NCBI GenBank assembly: GCA_028583415.1 | Contig: CM053265.1 | Span: 39,069,260 to 39,133,259, forward strand | DNA from: Protea cynaroides | Lineage: Eukaryota; Streptophyta; Magnoliopsida; Proteales; Proteaceae | Length of the DNA stretch: 64,000 nucleotides | Reading direction: 5' to 3' | In this document: in pieces, positions 1 through 9,735 of the stretch | Layout of the letters: every line of letters starts with the position of its first letter | Numbering within the stretch: position 1 is the first letter of the stretch | The notes under the pieces: model-generated | What the model saw: the letters and a program-made list of their open reading frames with translations, nothing else | Told to the model about the DNA's origin: nothing | Database searches by the model: none | Translations under genes and position numbers: made by a program

Positions 1-434
1 CTTCTCTCTTTCTCTCAATTCAATTAGGGTTGTGAAAAGGAGTGAATGTGGCTTAGGGACGTCCTTTAAATAGACTAGGAATGTCCTATAATAATCCCAT
101 TGAGATTTGGAAGGAATCCCAACCGAAAATTAGGAAATTTCCTAATTTCGGTTTTCGTCGAAACCGAGGGTCGATGGGAGGGTCGATGATCCCGTCGACC
201 CTAGGGTCTTAAGCTGTCCGGCCCTCCCTTCAAAGCGAGGGTCGACTTTTCTGTTTTGGGAGGTCCGACCACAGCAGCTGGGTGTGCGACCCTCCCCTAA
301 AATTAAGTGTTTTTGGGTCGATTTTATACACGGGATCTCGATCTCCTTCATGCCCTTAGTCCATTTGACTCGACCATGATGGGTAAACCTGGTTCAAGGT
401 GGTAAGACCGGGTTAGTTTGACACGGGTCTTACA
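1..434 (-). repeat. 3' LTR of element A, partial
   Basis: The U3 end of an LTR that matches 9172-9585 closely. It ends in GGGTCTTACA on the plus strand (TGTAAGACCC as element start) and is followed at once by a polypurine tract. It holds the TATA-like CTATTTAAAGG (minus strand, near 65-75) and a cluster of GGGTCGA / TCGACCC / GGTCCGACC words at 161-310. It differs from its partner LTR by several substitutions and small indels. Confidence 0.9.
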
Positions 435-886
435 ACTCCCCCCAACTTATAAAAATTTCGTCCTCGAAAGGTATGCGTACCTTCTGAATCAAACAAGTCG
501 GGGTATTGCTTTCTCATGGCACTTTCTTCTTCCCATGTAACCTCTTCCATGTCTCTACTTTTCCATGTGACCTTAACATAGTAAATATCTCTATTACGTA
601 GACGTTGAACCTTTCGACTAGTGATTTCCGTTGGTATTACTTCAAATGTCAAATCATCCGTCAATTCCGGCAAATCTATTGTCAACACATGTGTTGGGTC
701 TTTGACATACTTCTTCAATAAGGATATGTGAAATACGTCATGCACACTTGACATAGATGGTGGTAGTGCTAAGCGATAAGCTACTTTCCCACGCTTAGCG
801 AGAATCTCATATGGCCCGACGTATCTTGGACAAAGTTTTCCTTTCTGTCCGAACCTCTTCAATCCTCGCATAGGCGATACTTTCAA
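413..886 (-). pseudogene. Integrase C-terminus with chromodomain, element A
   Basis: An open stretch of 157 codons. It begins within the integrase C-terminal region (VFLKVSPMRG-type segment, then LSPRYVGPYEI-like) and continues through a chromodomain-like block, with IYYVKVTWKS and EEVTWEEE near residues 104-125. Chromodomains of chromoviral integrases direct insertion toward particular chromatin. The tail FRGRNFYKLGGVV overlaps the polypurine tract, as in related plant elements. The open frame is a remnant because the integrase core upstream is damaged. Confidence 0.85.
435..450 (-). other. Polypurine tract of element A
   Basis: On the minus strand this reads AAGTTGGGGGGAGT directly before the LTR start TGTAAGACCC, which is the expected plus-strand primer for reverse transcription. 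The same tract follows the left LTRs of D (36240) and E (39846). Confidence 0.85.
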
Positions 887-1560
887 AAATACTTTATCAC
901 CTACGGCGAACTCTAGCTCTCTTCGTCGAGTATCTGCGTATTGCTTCGGCGGTTCGAGCTACTCTTACTCTTTCCTTGATTATGTCGACCACTCGACAAG
1001 TCTCTTCAACAAATTCCGGTCCAACAATACTACGTTCTCCAACTTCATTTCAAAACAAGGGAGTTCGACACTTCCTGCCATACGGTGCTTCATAAGGTGA
1101 CATCTTCCGGTGTATATCTTGGGGTCGTATCGGTATGAAGCGAGCTGTTTTAGTCGGGCGGTCTACAATCACCCAAAGCTGCGTCAACTACTCGAGGAGT
1201 CAATGGTAGTCCGTGGCGAAGTCCATAGTGATGCAGTCCCATTTCCATGCTGGTTCCGGTAATGGTTGTAACGATCCTGCGGGTCTTTGTCGTTCCGCCT
1301 TTACCTTCGACAATTTAGGCATTGAGACACGAACTTGGCTACATCCGCCTTCATTCCCCTCCACCAATACAGTTTCTTTAGATCATGATACATTTTTGTG
1401 CTTCCGGGATGTATCGAGTAGATGGTGGTATGGGCTTCCTTCATCGGTCGGTGTCTAATGTTCATATTTTTCTGTTTCGGTACACATATTCTCCCTTTAT
1501 ATTTTCATTACCTTCTCGGTATCTAAGGTGAACTCGGGGTTGGTCCTACCTTTCTCAATA
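887..1560 (-). pseudogene. Integrase core remnant, element A
   Basis: Minus-strand similarity to the integrase of E and D, recognised by comparing DNA: the YEALYGRKC-like region near 1070-1095 and the GMKADVAKFVSQC zinc-binding region near 1310-1350. Relative to E, about 0.3 kb is missing near 1110, between the segment before SPYEALYG and the IPIRP segment, so the second catalytic Asp and the Glu of the DDE triad are lost. Frameshifts are frequent. It cannot encode a working integrase. Confidence 0.75.
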
Positions 1561-2241
1561 TCTTCTTGTACTGTTCTCAGATAAGGATCTGCTTTGATAG
1601 CTGTTTCGGTATAATCTTCAATGCCGCGAACATATTCGAAAACCGATGAATAAACCCTTGGCTAGCTGACTCATCCGTTGTATCTATCACATATTGTTCG
1701 TTGCCGTGATTAAACACCATTCCATTGGTATACATTGCTGCAGTCGTGCTAGTTTCTCCTTGAGATTTTATCATTGCTTTTCTGCTCAATGCATCCGCTA
1801 CCACGTTCGCTTTTCCCGGATGATATTGGATATCACAATCATAGTCTTTCAATAGTTCCAGCCATCTTCTTTGTCTCATATTTAACTCCTTCGATTAAAT
1901 AGATAAGTAAGACTTTTATGGTCCGACTTAATCTGAAATTTCTCTCCGTATAGGTAGTGTCTCCATATCTTGACAGCATGTACTACTGCCGCTAACTCCA
2001 AATCATGAGTGGGGTAATTCTTCTCATGTACCTTCAACTGTCTCGATGCATACGCAACCACTTGCTCTCCTTGCATAAGCACACATCCTAATCCCAATCC
2101 CGATGCATCAGTGTATAAGGTAAATGTGTCGTCCGGAGCGGGAATGGTCAAAATTGGAGCGGATATCAATCTGGTCTTCGGTGTTTGAAAACTCTTTTCA
2201 CACTTATCCGTCCATACAAACTTTTCTCCTTTCTTGGTCAA
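1561..2241 (-). pseudogene. RNase H domain, element A
   Basis: Two open pieces, 1882-2241 and 1577-1879, together cover the gypsy RNase H. Visible catalytic landmarks are TDASG (Asp), LELAAV (Glu), SDHKSL (Asp) and VVADALSR (Asp). A frameshift near 1880-1900 separates the piece ending SLTYLFN from the one beginning MRQRRWLELL. RNase H removes the RNA strand after minus-strand DNA synthesis. The downstream part runs toward the integrase zinc finger. Confidence 0.85.
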
Positions 2242-3050
2242 CCGGTGAGAGGTACGGCAATCCGAGAATAGTCTTCTACGAATCTCCGATAATATCCAGC
2301 TAGACCCAGAAAACTTCTAATTTCTGAAACACTCTTTGGTGCTTCCCACTTCACTATAGCCTCGATCTTACTGGGGTCCACTTTGATTCCTTCTGCGGAT
2401 ACTACATGGCCTAGAAAGGCGACTTCACTTAGCCAAAACTCACACTTCGAAAATTTGGCGTATAACTTCTCTTTCCTTAAACGTTGTAGGGCTGCGTTTA
2501 GGTTCTTGACATGGGTTTCCTTGTCCTTGGAGTATACCAATATGTCATCAATAAATACTATGACCGACGTATCCAACATATCGTGGAAAACCCGGTTCAT
2601 AAGTTCCATGAATGTTGCCGGTGCATTAGTTAGTCCGAAGGACATCACTAGGAACTCATAATGTCCGTATCTTATCCCGAAAGCTGTCTTCGAATGTCAC
2701 CTTCTTTAATTTTCGGTTGATGATAGCGATCGAAGATCGATCTTTGAAAATACCTTCGCTCCTTGTAACCGATCGAACAAGTCATCGATCTGGGTAGTGG
2801 ATATCGATTCTTGATTGTCGGTTTATTCAACTCTCTATAGTCGATACATAACCGAACACTACCATCCTTCTTCTTTACGAACAACACCGGTGCTCCCCCA
2901 TGGAGATATCTTGGGTCTAATATAACCCTTATCCAGCAGTTCTTGTAATTGCACTTTTAATTCCTTCGGTTCGGTAGGAGCCATTCTATAAGGTGCTTTT
3001 GATGCGGTGCGGCTCCGGTATAAGGTCTATTACAAACTCCGTGGCTCGGT
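2238..3050 (-). pseudogene. Reverse transcriptase, element A
   Basis: The palm region is open at 2238-2648 and contains the catalytic FIDDILVYS motif and the FLGHVVSAEGI and SFLGLAGYYRRF blocks typical of Ty3/gypsy RT. The N-terminal part (RLCIDYRELNK near 2840) is in another frame, and the segment with the first catalytic Asp is frameshifted around 2690-2780. It is therefore a broken copy. Neighbours are RNase H downstream and protease upstream, as expected for gypsy pol. Confidence 0.88.
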
Positions 3051-3600
3051 CGGGTGGTAATCCGGGTAGTTCCTCGGAAATACATCGGGGAAAATCTCGC
3101 CGCGACATCAATATCTTCCATTTGTGGCACGTCCTTGGTTAGGTCGACCAGCGATACTAGATATCCGACCGCTCCTTTCTCAAGGCACTTCTTAGCCTTT
3201 AATGCGGAGAGTATGAGCTTGCGTCTCTGGGAAGTTTGGTTCCCCAGAAACCGATTCTGCTCCTTCTTTGTCTTTGAGCGTTAGCTTCTTCTCGGCGCAT
3301 AACAGATTTGCGAGTGCCGAGCTAACCGGTCCATTCCCAAGATGGCGTCAAAGTCCGCCATCTCAAGTTGTATTAAGGTTGCATCCAAGGTGCGCTCTTC
3401 CAATGAGGCTGGACATGGTCCATAACCTTTCTCTAATTCCACTTCTAATCCCATCGGTGACCGTACAAGTAATTTGTAGTCTAATGTTTTGATGGGCAGA
3501 TTGGTCTTCTTTCCAAGCGACACGGATATAAATGAATGAGTAGCTCCTGAATCAAAGAGTACTCCGGCGGGTACGCCATTGATAGGTACGATACGTGATT
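3051..3600 (-). pseudogene. Aspartic protease and PR-RT linker, element A
   Basis: Minus-strand similarity to the protease of D. It includes the active-site LFDSGATHSFIS just downstream of 3600, then VRSPMGLEVELEKGYG and LEMADFDAILGMD, the second conserved block of retropepsin-like plant gypsy proteases. The linker with FPEELPGLP-like DNA follows. Frameshifts near 3290 and 3050 break it. The protease would cut the Gag-Pol polyprotein. Confidence 0.8.
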
Positions 3601-4900
3601 CGTTTTTACTTAGTCTACATGCTCAATCAATTCTAATTATAGCCTTACAAGTTTCGGTCATACACGTGACCACATCGGGCGATGCGGCAGCATCCTCGAT
3701 GTAACGGCATATACCCGTCCTTGATGTAGTTGCTTCTTGGGTTTTGGGCACTCTCTTGCCATATGCCCCGGTTGGTTGCGGGTTATAGCACTCGGGGCTT
3801 CAACATTTGACTTTGGCTGTGGTTGAGCTGCTGCGGTAGACTTTGGTGCGGTTGCAAAATTCGAGGGCGAAAAGGTTTATACGTCCTATTATTGCCTCCG
3901 TTGTAGGAGTTTCCGGCTGGTCTCTTGATTCCTCTGCTCCGGGAGAAATAGCTCTCCTTCGGCTCGATTCAATCATTCGAGCAATTTGGACAGCTTCGTT
4001 GTAAGATCTTCTTTTTCTAAACCCCGAACATTTTCTCTTATGCTTCCTCTTAGTCCCGCGACAAACCTACGGGTTTTTGTATCTTCTTCTTGCATGCTAG
4101 CCGGTGCGAAGAAAAACAGTTCTTCGTAGCGCCGTTGATATGCGTCTACGGTCATCGTCCCCGGTACAAACTCGGGAACTCTTTCTCCATTGAATCTCCG
4201 AAGCTTCGGGAAATACTTCTCGAAGAATGCTTCCTTATATATAGCCCATGTCAGTAGGGCGTGCTTGGTTAATAAGTATGTCTTTGTAGATTTCCACCAA
4301 TGGTGTGCGTCGCCTTTGAGCATAAAGGTGGCGCATAACACTTTTTCTTCCTCGGTGATAGTCATCATAAGGAAGTTCCTTTCCATCTTGTCTATCCGGT
4401 GTGCTGGCCACGGTGGATCGGGCGGCTTGCCATTGAATTCTCTCGGTTTCATCTTCAAAAATCTCTCTACTAGTCGGGAGTGATCCGGTTGATTTTGGTA
4501 TGCCCCAAACATAGGGGGTGGATGCGATAGTTCCCTTGGGCTGCTTACGGAACTTGCACCGGAATTGGTGCAGCCGGTTGTTGAGGTGTCCGTTGGCTGG
4601 GTGGTTACCCACCGGTGCTGCACTAGCTTGCCCGGTGTGTGCATGGCTGCGGCTGAGTGGCTTGAAACATAACTCCCCATCGCAACCTGCATTTGAGCTT
4701 GTGCATGTTGCATTTGTTGTAGCTGTTGTGCCGGATTCATCACCATCGTTGTTAGCTCGGGTGGTGGTGGTGGCAAATTTGTAGGGTTTGCCGGCTCGGG
4801 ATTACCCCGTGCGTAATTGTTCTCTTGACTAGTCTCATCCGCCGGTGGTGGTGGTGGGGACCCGTGTTTCAGTCTGTCGGGTCACTCTACGGCCGGACAT
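3601..4900 (-). pseudogene. gag (capsid/nucleocapsid), element A
   Basis: The proposed start ATG is at 4898-4900 (MSGRRVTRQ), chosen because B and D begin with the same motif (MAGRRVTRQ, MTGRRVTRQ). A frameshift soon follows; the long open part is 3973-4776, with a Gln/Pro-rich N-terminus (QQLQQMQHAQAQMQ) and the retrotransposon gag core (FNGKPPDPPWPAHRIDKMERNF; YFPKLRRFNGERVPEF; FVAGLRGSIRENV). The CCHC zinc knuckle near 3740-3790 is frameshifted. The gag-protease boundary (3596-3663) has the GCATGTAGACTAA core seen in D and F, but its AG acceptor is lost. Confidence 0.85.
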
Positions 4901-5404
4901 ATTTACTTTCGAGATGGATGGTGCCCGAAAATCATCAAAATCGGTGAGAAATCATTTATACTTCATGTAGGCACGCTAACCGATATAAAATTCAAAATCT
5001 CCAATTCATTACGAAATAAATCTTGTCTTTTCTATGTAGGGTCGATGGTGAGGGTCGGTTGGTGTGTCCGACCCTTGGTATCCGACCACGGGAATGACCT
5101 ATTCTTCCCCAGAGGCGAGGGTCGATGCGGGGTCGATGGGTGTCCGACCCTCGGTCCGACCCTCGATTTTTCGTCGATTCCGGAGCCGAGGGTCGATTGG
5201 AGGGTCGATCCGAGGTCGATGGTGTCGGTCGAAGTGTCCGACCCTCGGACCAAAAATCAGATTTTTAAGATCCGATTCCGGGTCAATTCTCACTATTCCT
5301 CCTCCGTTTCGACTCGTCTCTACTCTCCCGAGTTGCTACGAGTGCTACTTCACTATTGTGGATCGTTCTTAGTCCGAGTTTCGACATCCACATCACCTCT
5401 ACAG
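4901..5404. promoter_or_regulatory. Leader with GGGTCGA motif cluster and inferred antisense promoter, element A
   Basis: This stretch has no gene on either strand that I can support. From 5041 to about 5280 it holds at least ten copies of GGGTCGA, TCGACCC and GTCCGACCC, many forming inverted pairs. It sits between the gag start (reading left) and the antisense gene (reading right). The sequence after it (5290-5404) ends in a good splice donor, CTACAG|GTAAAA, so transcription of the antisense gene probably starts here. No TATA box was seen. Confidence 0.6.
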
Positions 5405-5858
5405 GTAAAATTTCCGAACTTTCCCTGTTTTTAGGTTTTTTATTCCTAGGTTTTTTTGCTCATTTAGCTCGTATTTTCCAAATTAAACTTTTTCCAACCG
5501 TAAAAATTCTATTTTTATTGGGGGCTTTTGTTATTGGGGTCTTGAGGAACGAAAGCCCTCAAAAAAAATTTGAATTTCATCGGTTGGTTAACGAGAAACT
5601 TAAATTTTTCTCTTTTTGCCCTAATTTGTCGACATTTTTTATTTTTCTTGAATTTCTCCAAATTGGACCTTATCCGTTAAAATTTTCTACTGCATGTAGA
5701 TTGTAGGATGTGTTTTAACCTACGTAAGTTCTTACGCCCACTTGTATGGTGAGAAATGGGACTTTATGGTCAACTTACGTCGTTATTAAGTCAAATTTTG
5801 GATTTTATCCTACTAACTCCTGGTTTATTTTCTCTTTCTTATTTTTTTTTTTTTGCAG
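5405..5858 (+). other. 5'-UTR intron of the antisense gene, element A
   Basis: The donor is CTACAG|GTAAAA at 5405. The acceptor is a run of 13 T followed by GCAG at 5858, six bases before the ATG of the antisense gene. Length is 454 nt and the segment is T-rich. D has an aligned 439-nt intron and F a 425-nt one at the same place, which is the main support. Splicing is inferred from sequence only. Confidence 0.65.
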
Positions 5859-5863
5859 ATACT

Positions 5864-7021
5864 ATGGCCCGTACCAAAGTGCCAAGATTGCGTGATCCAC
5901 TCCGCTTCCGTTCAAATGAAGCTTTTATTGTAATCTCGGGTAGTGGGGAATTACAATGATGTTGAGCACGGCCGGGAGTTGCGCATCACCGGCTACGTCA
6001 GGGGGTGCACGTCTCCTTTGATTATCGGCGGCTGGCCGATCTGTTGGGCATTGCCTATGATGGCCCTATGGTGTCTCGCGCGCGCGGGAGAGCCACGGTT
6101 TGTTGAGATGGAGATGAGAGCTGAGATCGACAACCCGGTTGCTCCGTCCCGATAGATGGCGGATGAGAGCTTGCTACTTGCGTCCGGCTCCACGGGTCTT
6201 ACGCAAGATTATCCGGCATAATCTGATCCCGCAAAGTGGGCATTATGAGAGGGTGTCTCGGCTGACTCGGTTCTTGATCTCTGCATTCGCACTCGTCGGC
6301 CCGGTCCGCCTTCCTTACATCATCATGCGGACGATGATTAGTGCTACATTGTCCGGTCATAGGGGTAATCTACCCTATGGACGTATGATTCTGGTGCTCT
6401 GCGACCCGTGCGGGGGTGGATCCTGGTAGATGAGAAGATCCGGGAGAAGACCTTCTCGTCGCCTCTAGATTGGGAGGCTATCGCAAGATGGGGCTGCGAG
6501 ATGCGGAGGTTAGTGATGAGGAGAGGAACGCGATGGTGCGCCCTCACACTCGGGTTGAGATGGCCGATCTTGAGGCGGCTTTGCTAGGGCTCGTGGGGAT
6601 CCGGTCGACGATGATCGCTTATATATGGATGTCGATGCGATACCACCGCCATCACCCACGCATGCGGATAGGGCTGGTACTTACGCTGCGGCGGCCGGTA
6701 CCCGAGACCAGTCCTTCTCATGATGCTGGTCCTTCACGCCCACCTTCCAATATGATGGAGATGCTTTGCGGGAGATCGGGGGATGCTCGGCGCAGATCTG
6801 ATCCGAGGATGGATGAGCTGTTGGCTGCTCTCAGCCACGCATCGAGCGCGCGGATGGGAGAGCTCCTAGAGGTGCGGCGTGCGGCGATCGGAGGATAGCC
6901 GGTCTCACGGCTAGTCTCCGGGCGACCCGGACCCGGGTGGCCTGGTTGACTAGGGTCTATCTCGAGGACTACGACGGAGATCGTGAGGCACCGCCTCCTC
7001 CTTCGCCTCCGGCTTCCCGAT
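5864..7021 (+). pseudogene. Antisense gene of element A (plant transposon protein-like), broken
   Basis: Runs opposite to the element. It starts MARTKVPRLRDPLRF, loses about 0.2 kb relative to D after residue ~20, then continues in three frames: 5943-6155, 6139-6429 and 6470-6898. Recognisable blocks are YNDVEHGREL, EEM/EIDNPV, PYIIMRTMISATLSGH, VSDEERNAMVRP, YMDVDAIPPPSPTH and a C-terminal repeat ARMGELLEV. The stop codon position seen in B and D reads CGA here. The product is not readable as one protein, but the same architecture as D is clear. Its function is unknown; see the D copy. Confidence 0.75.
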
Positions 7022-7294
7022 TGTACTTTACTTTTCTTGTACTCTGAGTAAGCTGTCGGGTTGTGGACTGTACTCGCTTTAGCGATGTATATACGTTTTG
7101 TTTCTCTTACTCATTGTATGTAACTGGTTTTTCCTTAAATAGATGCATTATTCTCTTTTTAATTCGGTTTCAATCATCACTTGTGCCTATAGTGTGTTTG
7201 TATTAAAGCTTTTAATTTATCCTATCTCAGTTCACAATGGTCTTGAATGTGTGTCAGTTCGGCGGGCAAGGCACGAGATGCTCCGATACCAAGT
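7022..7294 (-). other. 5' leader end and primer binding site, element A
   Basis: About 270 bases of AT-rich leader with no ORF, shared with B, D and E, follow the end of the antisense gene. At 7279-7294 the plus strand reads CTCCGATACCAAGT next to the LTR. On the element strand this is TGGTATCGGAGC, one base from the initiator-Met tRNA 3' complement TGGTATCAGAGC found in the other elements. It primes minus-strand DNA synthesis. Confidence 0.8.
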
Positions 7295-9585
7295 TGTCAC
7301 ACCCCAATTTTGGTCTAACCGGAATGGTGTGATGAACCGCTAACAAACCAACGGTTCAACCGGGATCTCAAATAGGCTATCCCCGCATTATCCAAACTTA
7401 CATGCATCCACAATCATAATCGAGTAAATACACAATAGCGGAAATCTTATAAATAAATGAACAGAGAACTAAAATGATATTAATAATTTAATAGAAAATT
7501 ATTCTGTATCAACCGGGACATAAGTAAATATCAATACAAGTCTTTAATAAATCCAGATAAAGAAACCTATAAAAAAATATCTAATCAAATACACACGAGT
7601 TGCACTCGCAAAAGGAGTCGTGTGTATCGTCTTCAGCTCCAACTTCCATAGCTGCTACATGTCCATATACTGACGCGTTCATATAATCATCCACTGTATA
7701 ACCTGCATCATCAACTAAAATATTCGACGTCGAGGGGTGAGCACACAACACGGCTCAGTGAGTAGCCAAAACGATGCAACAATACATATGCATGCAAAAA
7801 GTCAATTTATATCTTTGGTCTTGGTTTATAGTTTGCAATGTGCAATAGAAAGGTTGGGTGGTCAAAGGTTAACGTTTATTGACACCGCCTCTATACACAG
7901 GGTGTGGAAGCCCGCCCAAAGGTTAACGTTTATCGTCGTCCCCATCCACCCTACCATAACATTATACAACAAAGGTTAACGTTTATTGCTATATAATGCT
8001 ATACCAACACGTAAGCCCCTGTTAGCGAGGGCTTGCAAACTGGGCTCGCTGCTAACCAATCCTAATGCCAAATAGTGTATCCAAGGCCTCACCCTAGCAT
8101 CCCTCAGAACATCCATAGAGATAGAGCTAAGGCCCCCCCTATAGAGTCAGAGACTACAAGGATCGAGACCACCACCCCTGATACTCTACGACATAATAGT
8201 TCTGCTAAGGTAATGGCGATACGACGATGCCAATGCACAAGACTTGAGTTAGAGATAGAGCTAAAGTGCTGAGACCCGCCAAAGGTTAACGTTTATTGAC
8301 GTTCTCATCACACCTCCCCTGATATTCGCTCGCATCAAGCACATAAACCACACACATACAAGCACATGCCTATTCCTATCATCATCATCATCATCATGTT
8401 ATAAACAATAAAGTAAATATGCATGAACAAGTAATAGAAATATTGGATGGTATGCTGTATGCACATTACAAACATATTCGCATAGAATCAAACATGGCAT
8501 AGGACTCAAGAAATAGAAAACAGTTTATTATTAACCTTTTAGTTTGGGGTTAAGGTTCCTCACCTTAGCTTGCTAATAGATATTTCCCAAGCTTTAAAAT
8601 CACCGTTATAACGTAATTATATTGCTAGAAAACCTAACCAAGTCGATAGAATTTAATTAGAATTAATTCAGAATTTAAAAACCATTCTGTCAACTGAGGG
8701 TCGATGCTAGGGTCGATGGGTCTATCGACCCTCCCTCCATTCTGAACTTCCCGAATGCTGAGGCTCGATGGTCAGAAACACCTAGGGTCGGATGGTCTAT
8801 CGACCCTCGGTGCGACCCTTAGTGCACTCTGGTCCAATTTCCACTTTTTACCCATTCTTCGTGTTTGGGGTCCTATGGCTAGCTTCCTATATTCATTCAA
8901 CATTCATTCCATGGTCTAGAACCATGTATAATCCATCTAGATAGTTTTCGTGCATCCCCCTATGGTTTTCCATGAAAACCTAACCATAGATGGATGGTTT
9001 GGGTTTCTCCGAAATCCTACACTCAACCATATCTAACCTAAGGTCTGTAAAAACTCATGGAATTAGTATCCATACATGAAAAGATTACTTTTCTCTGCAA
9101 ATTCTTCTCCTTTTTACTAAGCCTTCTTCCTAGCCTCCTTTCTTCCTCTTTTCCTTCTTCTCTCTTTCTCTCAATTCAATTAGGGTTGTGAAAGGAGTGA
9201 AAGTGGCTTAGGGACGTCCTTTAAATAGACTAGGAATGTCCTATAATAATCCCATTGAGATTTGGAAGGAATCCCAACCGAAAATTAGGAAATTTCCTAA
9301 TTTCGGTTTCGTCGAAACCGGGTCGGGGAGGGTCGATGATCCCGTCGACCCTAGGGTCTTAAGCTGTCCGACCCTCCCTTCAAAACCGAGGGTCGACTTT
9401 TCCGTTTTGGGAGGTCCGACCCGCTTAGCTGGGTGTGCGAGCCTCCCCTAAAATTAAGTGTTTATGGGTCGATTTTATACCTAGGATCTCGATCTCCTTC
9501 ATGCCCTTAGTCCATTTGACTCGACCATGATGGGTAAACCTGGTTCAAGGTGGTAAGACCGGGTTAGTTTGACACGGGTCTTACA
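7295..9585 (-). repeat. 5' LTR of element A (2291 bp)
   Basis: Plus-strand edges TGTCACACCCC and GGGTCTTACA are the standard inverted TG..CA termini. In element orientation, U3 begins at 9585. Motif cluster 1 is at 9300-9460 and the TATA-like CTATTTAAAGG at 9220-9230. Cluster 2 (GGGTCGA words) is at 8694-8820. A (TCA)n microsatellite lies at 8378-8398, four copies of AAGGTTAACGTTTATTG at 7863-8300, and a 22-nt hairpin at 8013-8034. A CT-rich tract (9100-9180) follows the expected transcription start. Right flank is TAGCA. Confidence 0.92.
9220..9230 (-). promoter_or_regulatory. TATA box in LTR of element A
   Basis: GTCTATTTAAAGG on the minus strand. It is conserved at the same LTR position as CTATAAATAGG in C and D (16709-16721, 23327-23339, 55461-55475), and F has CTATTTAAGG at 61359-61368. 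It should place the start of genomic RNA about 30 bases on. Confidence 0.6.
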
Positions 9586-9735
9586 TAGCAAGTTTGTAGG
9601 ATTTTCCTGAACCGGATTTACTGGTGGTGTAACCTGCGGATTACCCTCTGCGTATATATTTTCTTGGCTGGTTTCCTCCACGAGTGGTGGTGGAACTACG
9701 TTTCGGCTCTGCCTGGTTACTCTACGTCCAGCCAT
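9586..9735 (-). pseudogene. gag N-terminus of element B, truncated by A
   Basis: Starts at the ATG 9733-9735 (MAGRRVTRQSRNVVPPP) and stays open for 50 codons through an acidic EETSQEN segment and Pro/Asn-rich sequence, then stops abruptly at the LTR of A. The homologous segments of A (4898-4900 start) and D (50953-50955 start) support both the start and the identity. The capsid core and zinc knuckle are not in the window. Confidence 0.8.

Larger units (their letters stand above)
1..9585 (-). mobile_element. Ty3/gypsy chromovirus element A (left end outside window)
   Basis: An LTR retrotransposon read on the minus strand: 5' LTR at 7295-9585, primer binding site, leader with an antisense gene, then gag, protease, reverse transcriptase, RNase H, integrase with chromodomain, polypurine tract, and the first 434 bases seen of the 3' LTR. 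The order protease-RT-RNaseH-integrase is diagnostic of Ty3/gypsy, and the chromodomain-like tail with a GGVV ending before the polypurine tract fits plant chromoviruses, probably the Tekay/Del lineage. Several frameshifts and an integrase deletion make it non-autonomous. It lies in gag of element B; the right target flank is TAGCA at 9586-9590, but the left one is outside the window, so the duplication cannot be confirmed. Confidence 0.9.

Noticed and set aside
5045..5434. Overlapping open frames on both strands at 5032-5434, and similar at 9777-10203 and 51048-51308
   Set aside because: They are produced by the GGGTCGA/GTCCGACCC repeats, which lack stops in several frames; the translations (VGPRVGHPST-like) are low-complexity and not conserved as protein.
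7863..8300. CRISPR-like array in the LTR (repeated 17-mers)
   Set aside because: Spacing is irregular (about 54, 55 and 309 bases), the host is a plant, and the words sit inside an LTR; no CRISPR features.
8378..8400. (ATC)n runs in each LTR as a separate microsatellite locus
   Set aside because: They are a constant part of the LTR and were copied with it; listed within LTR entries only.
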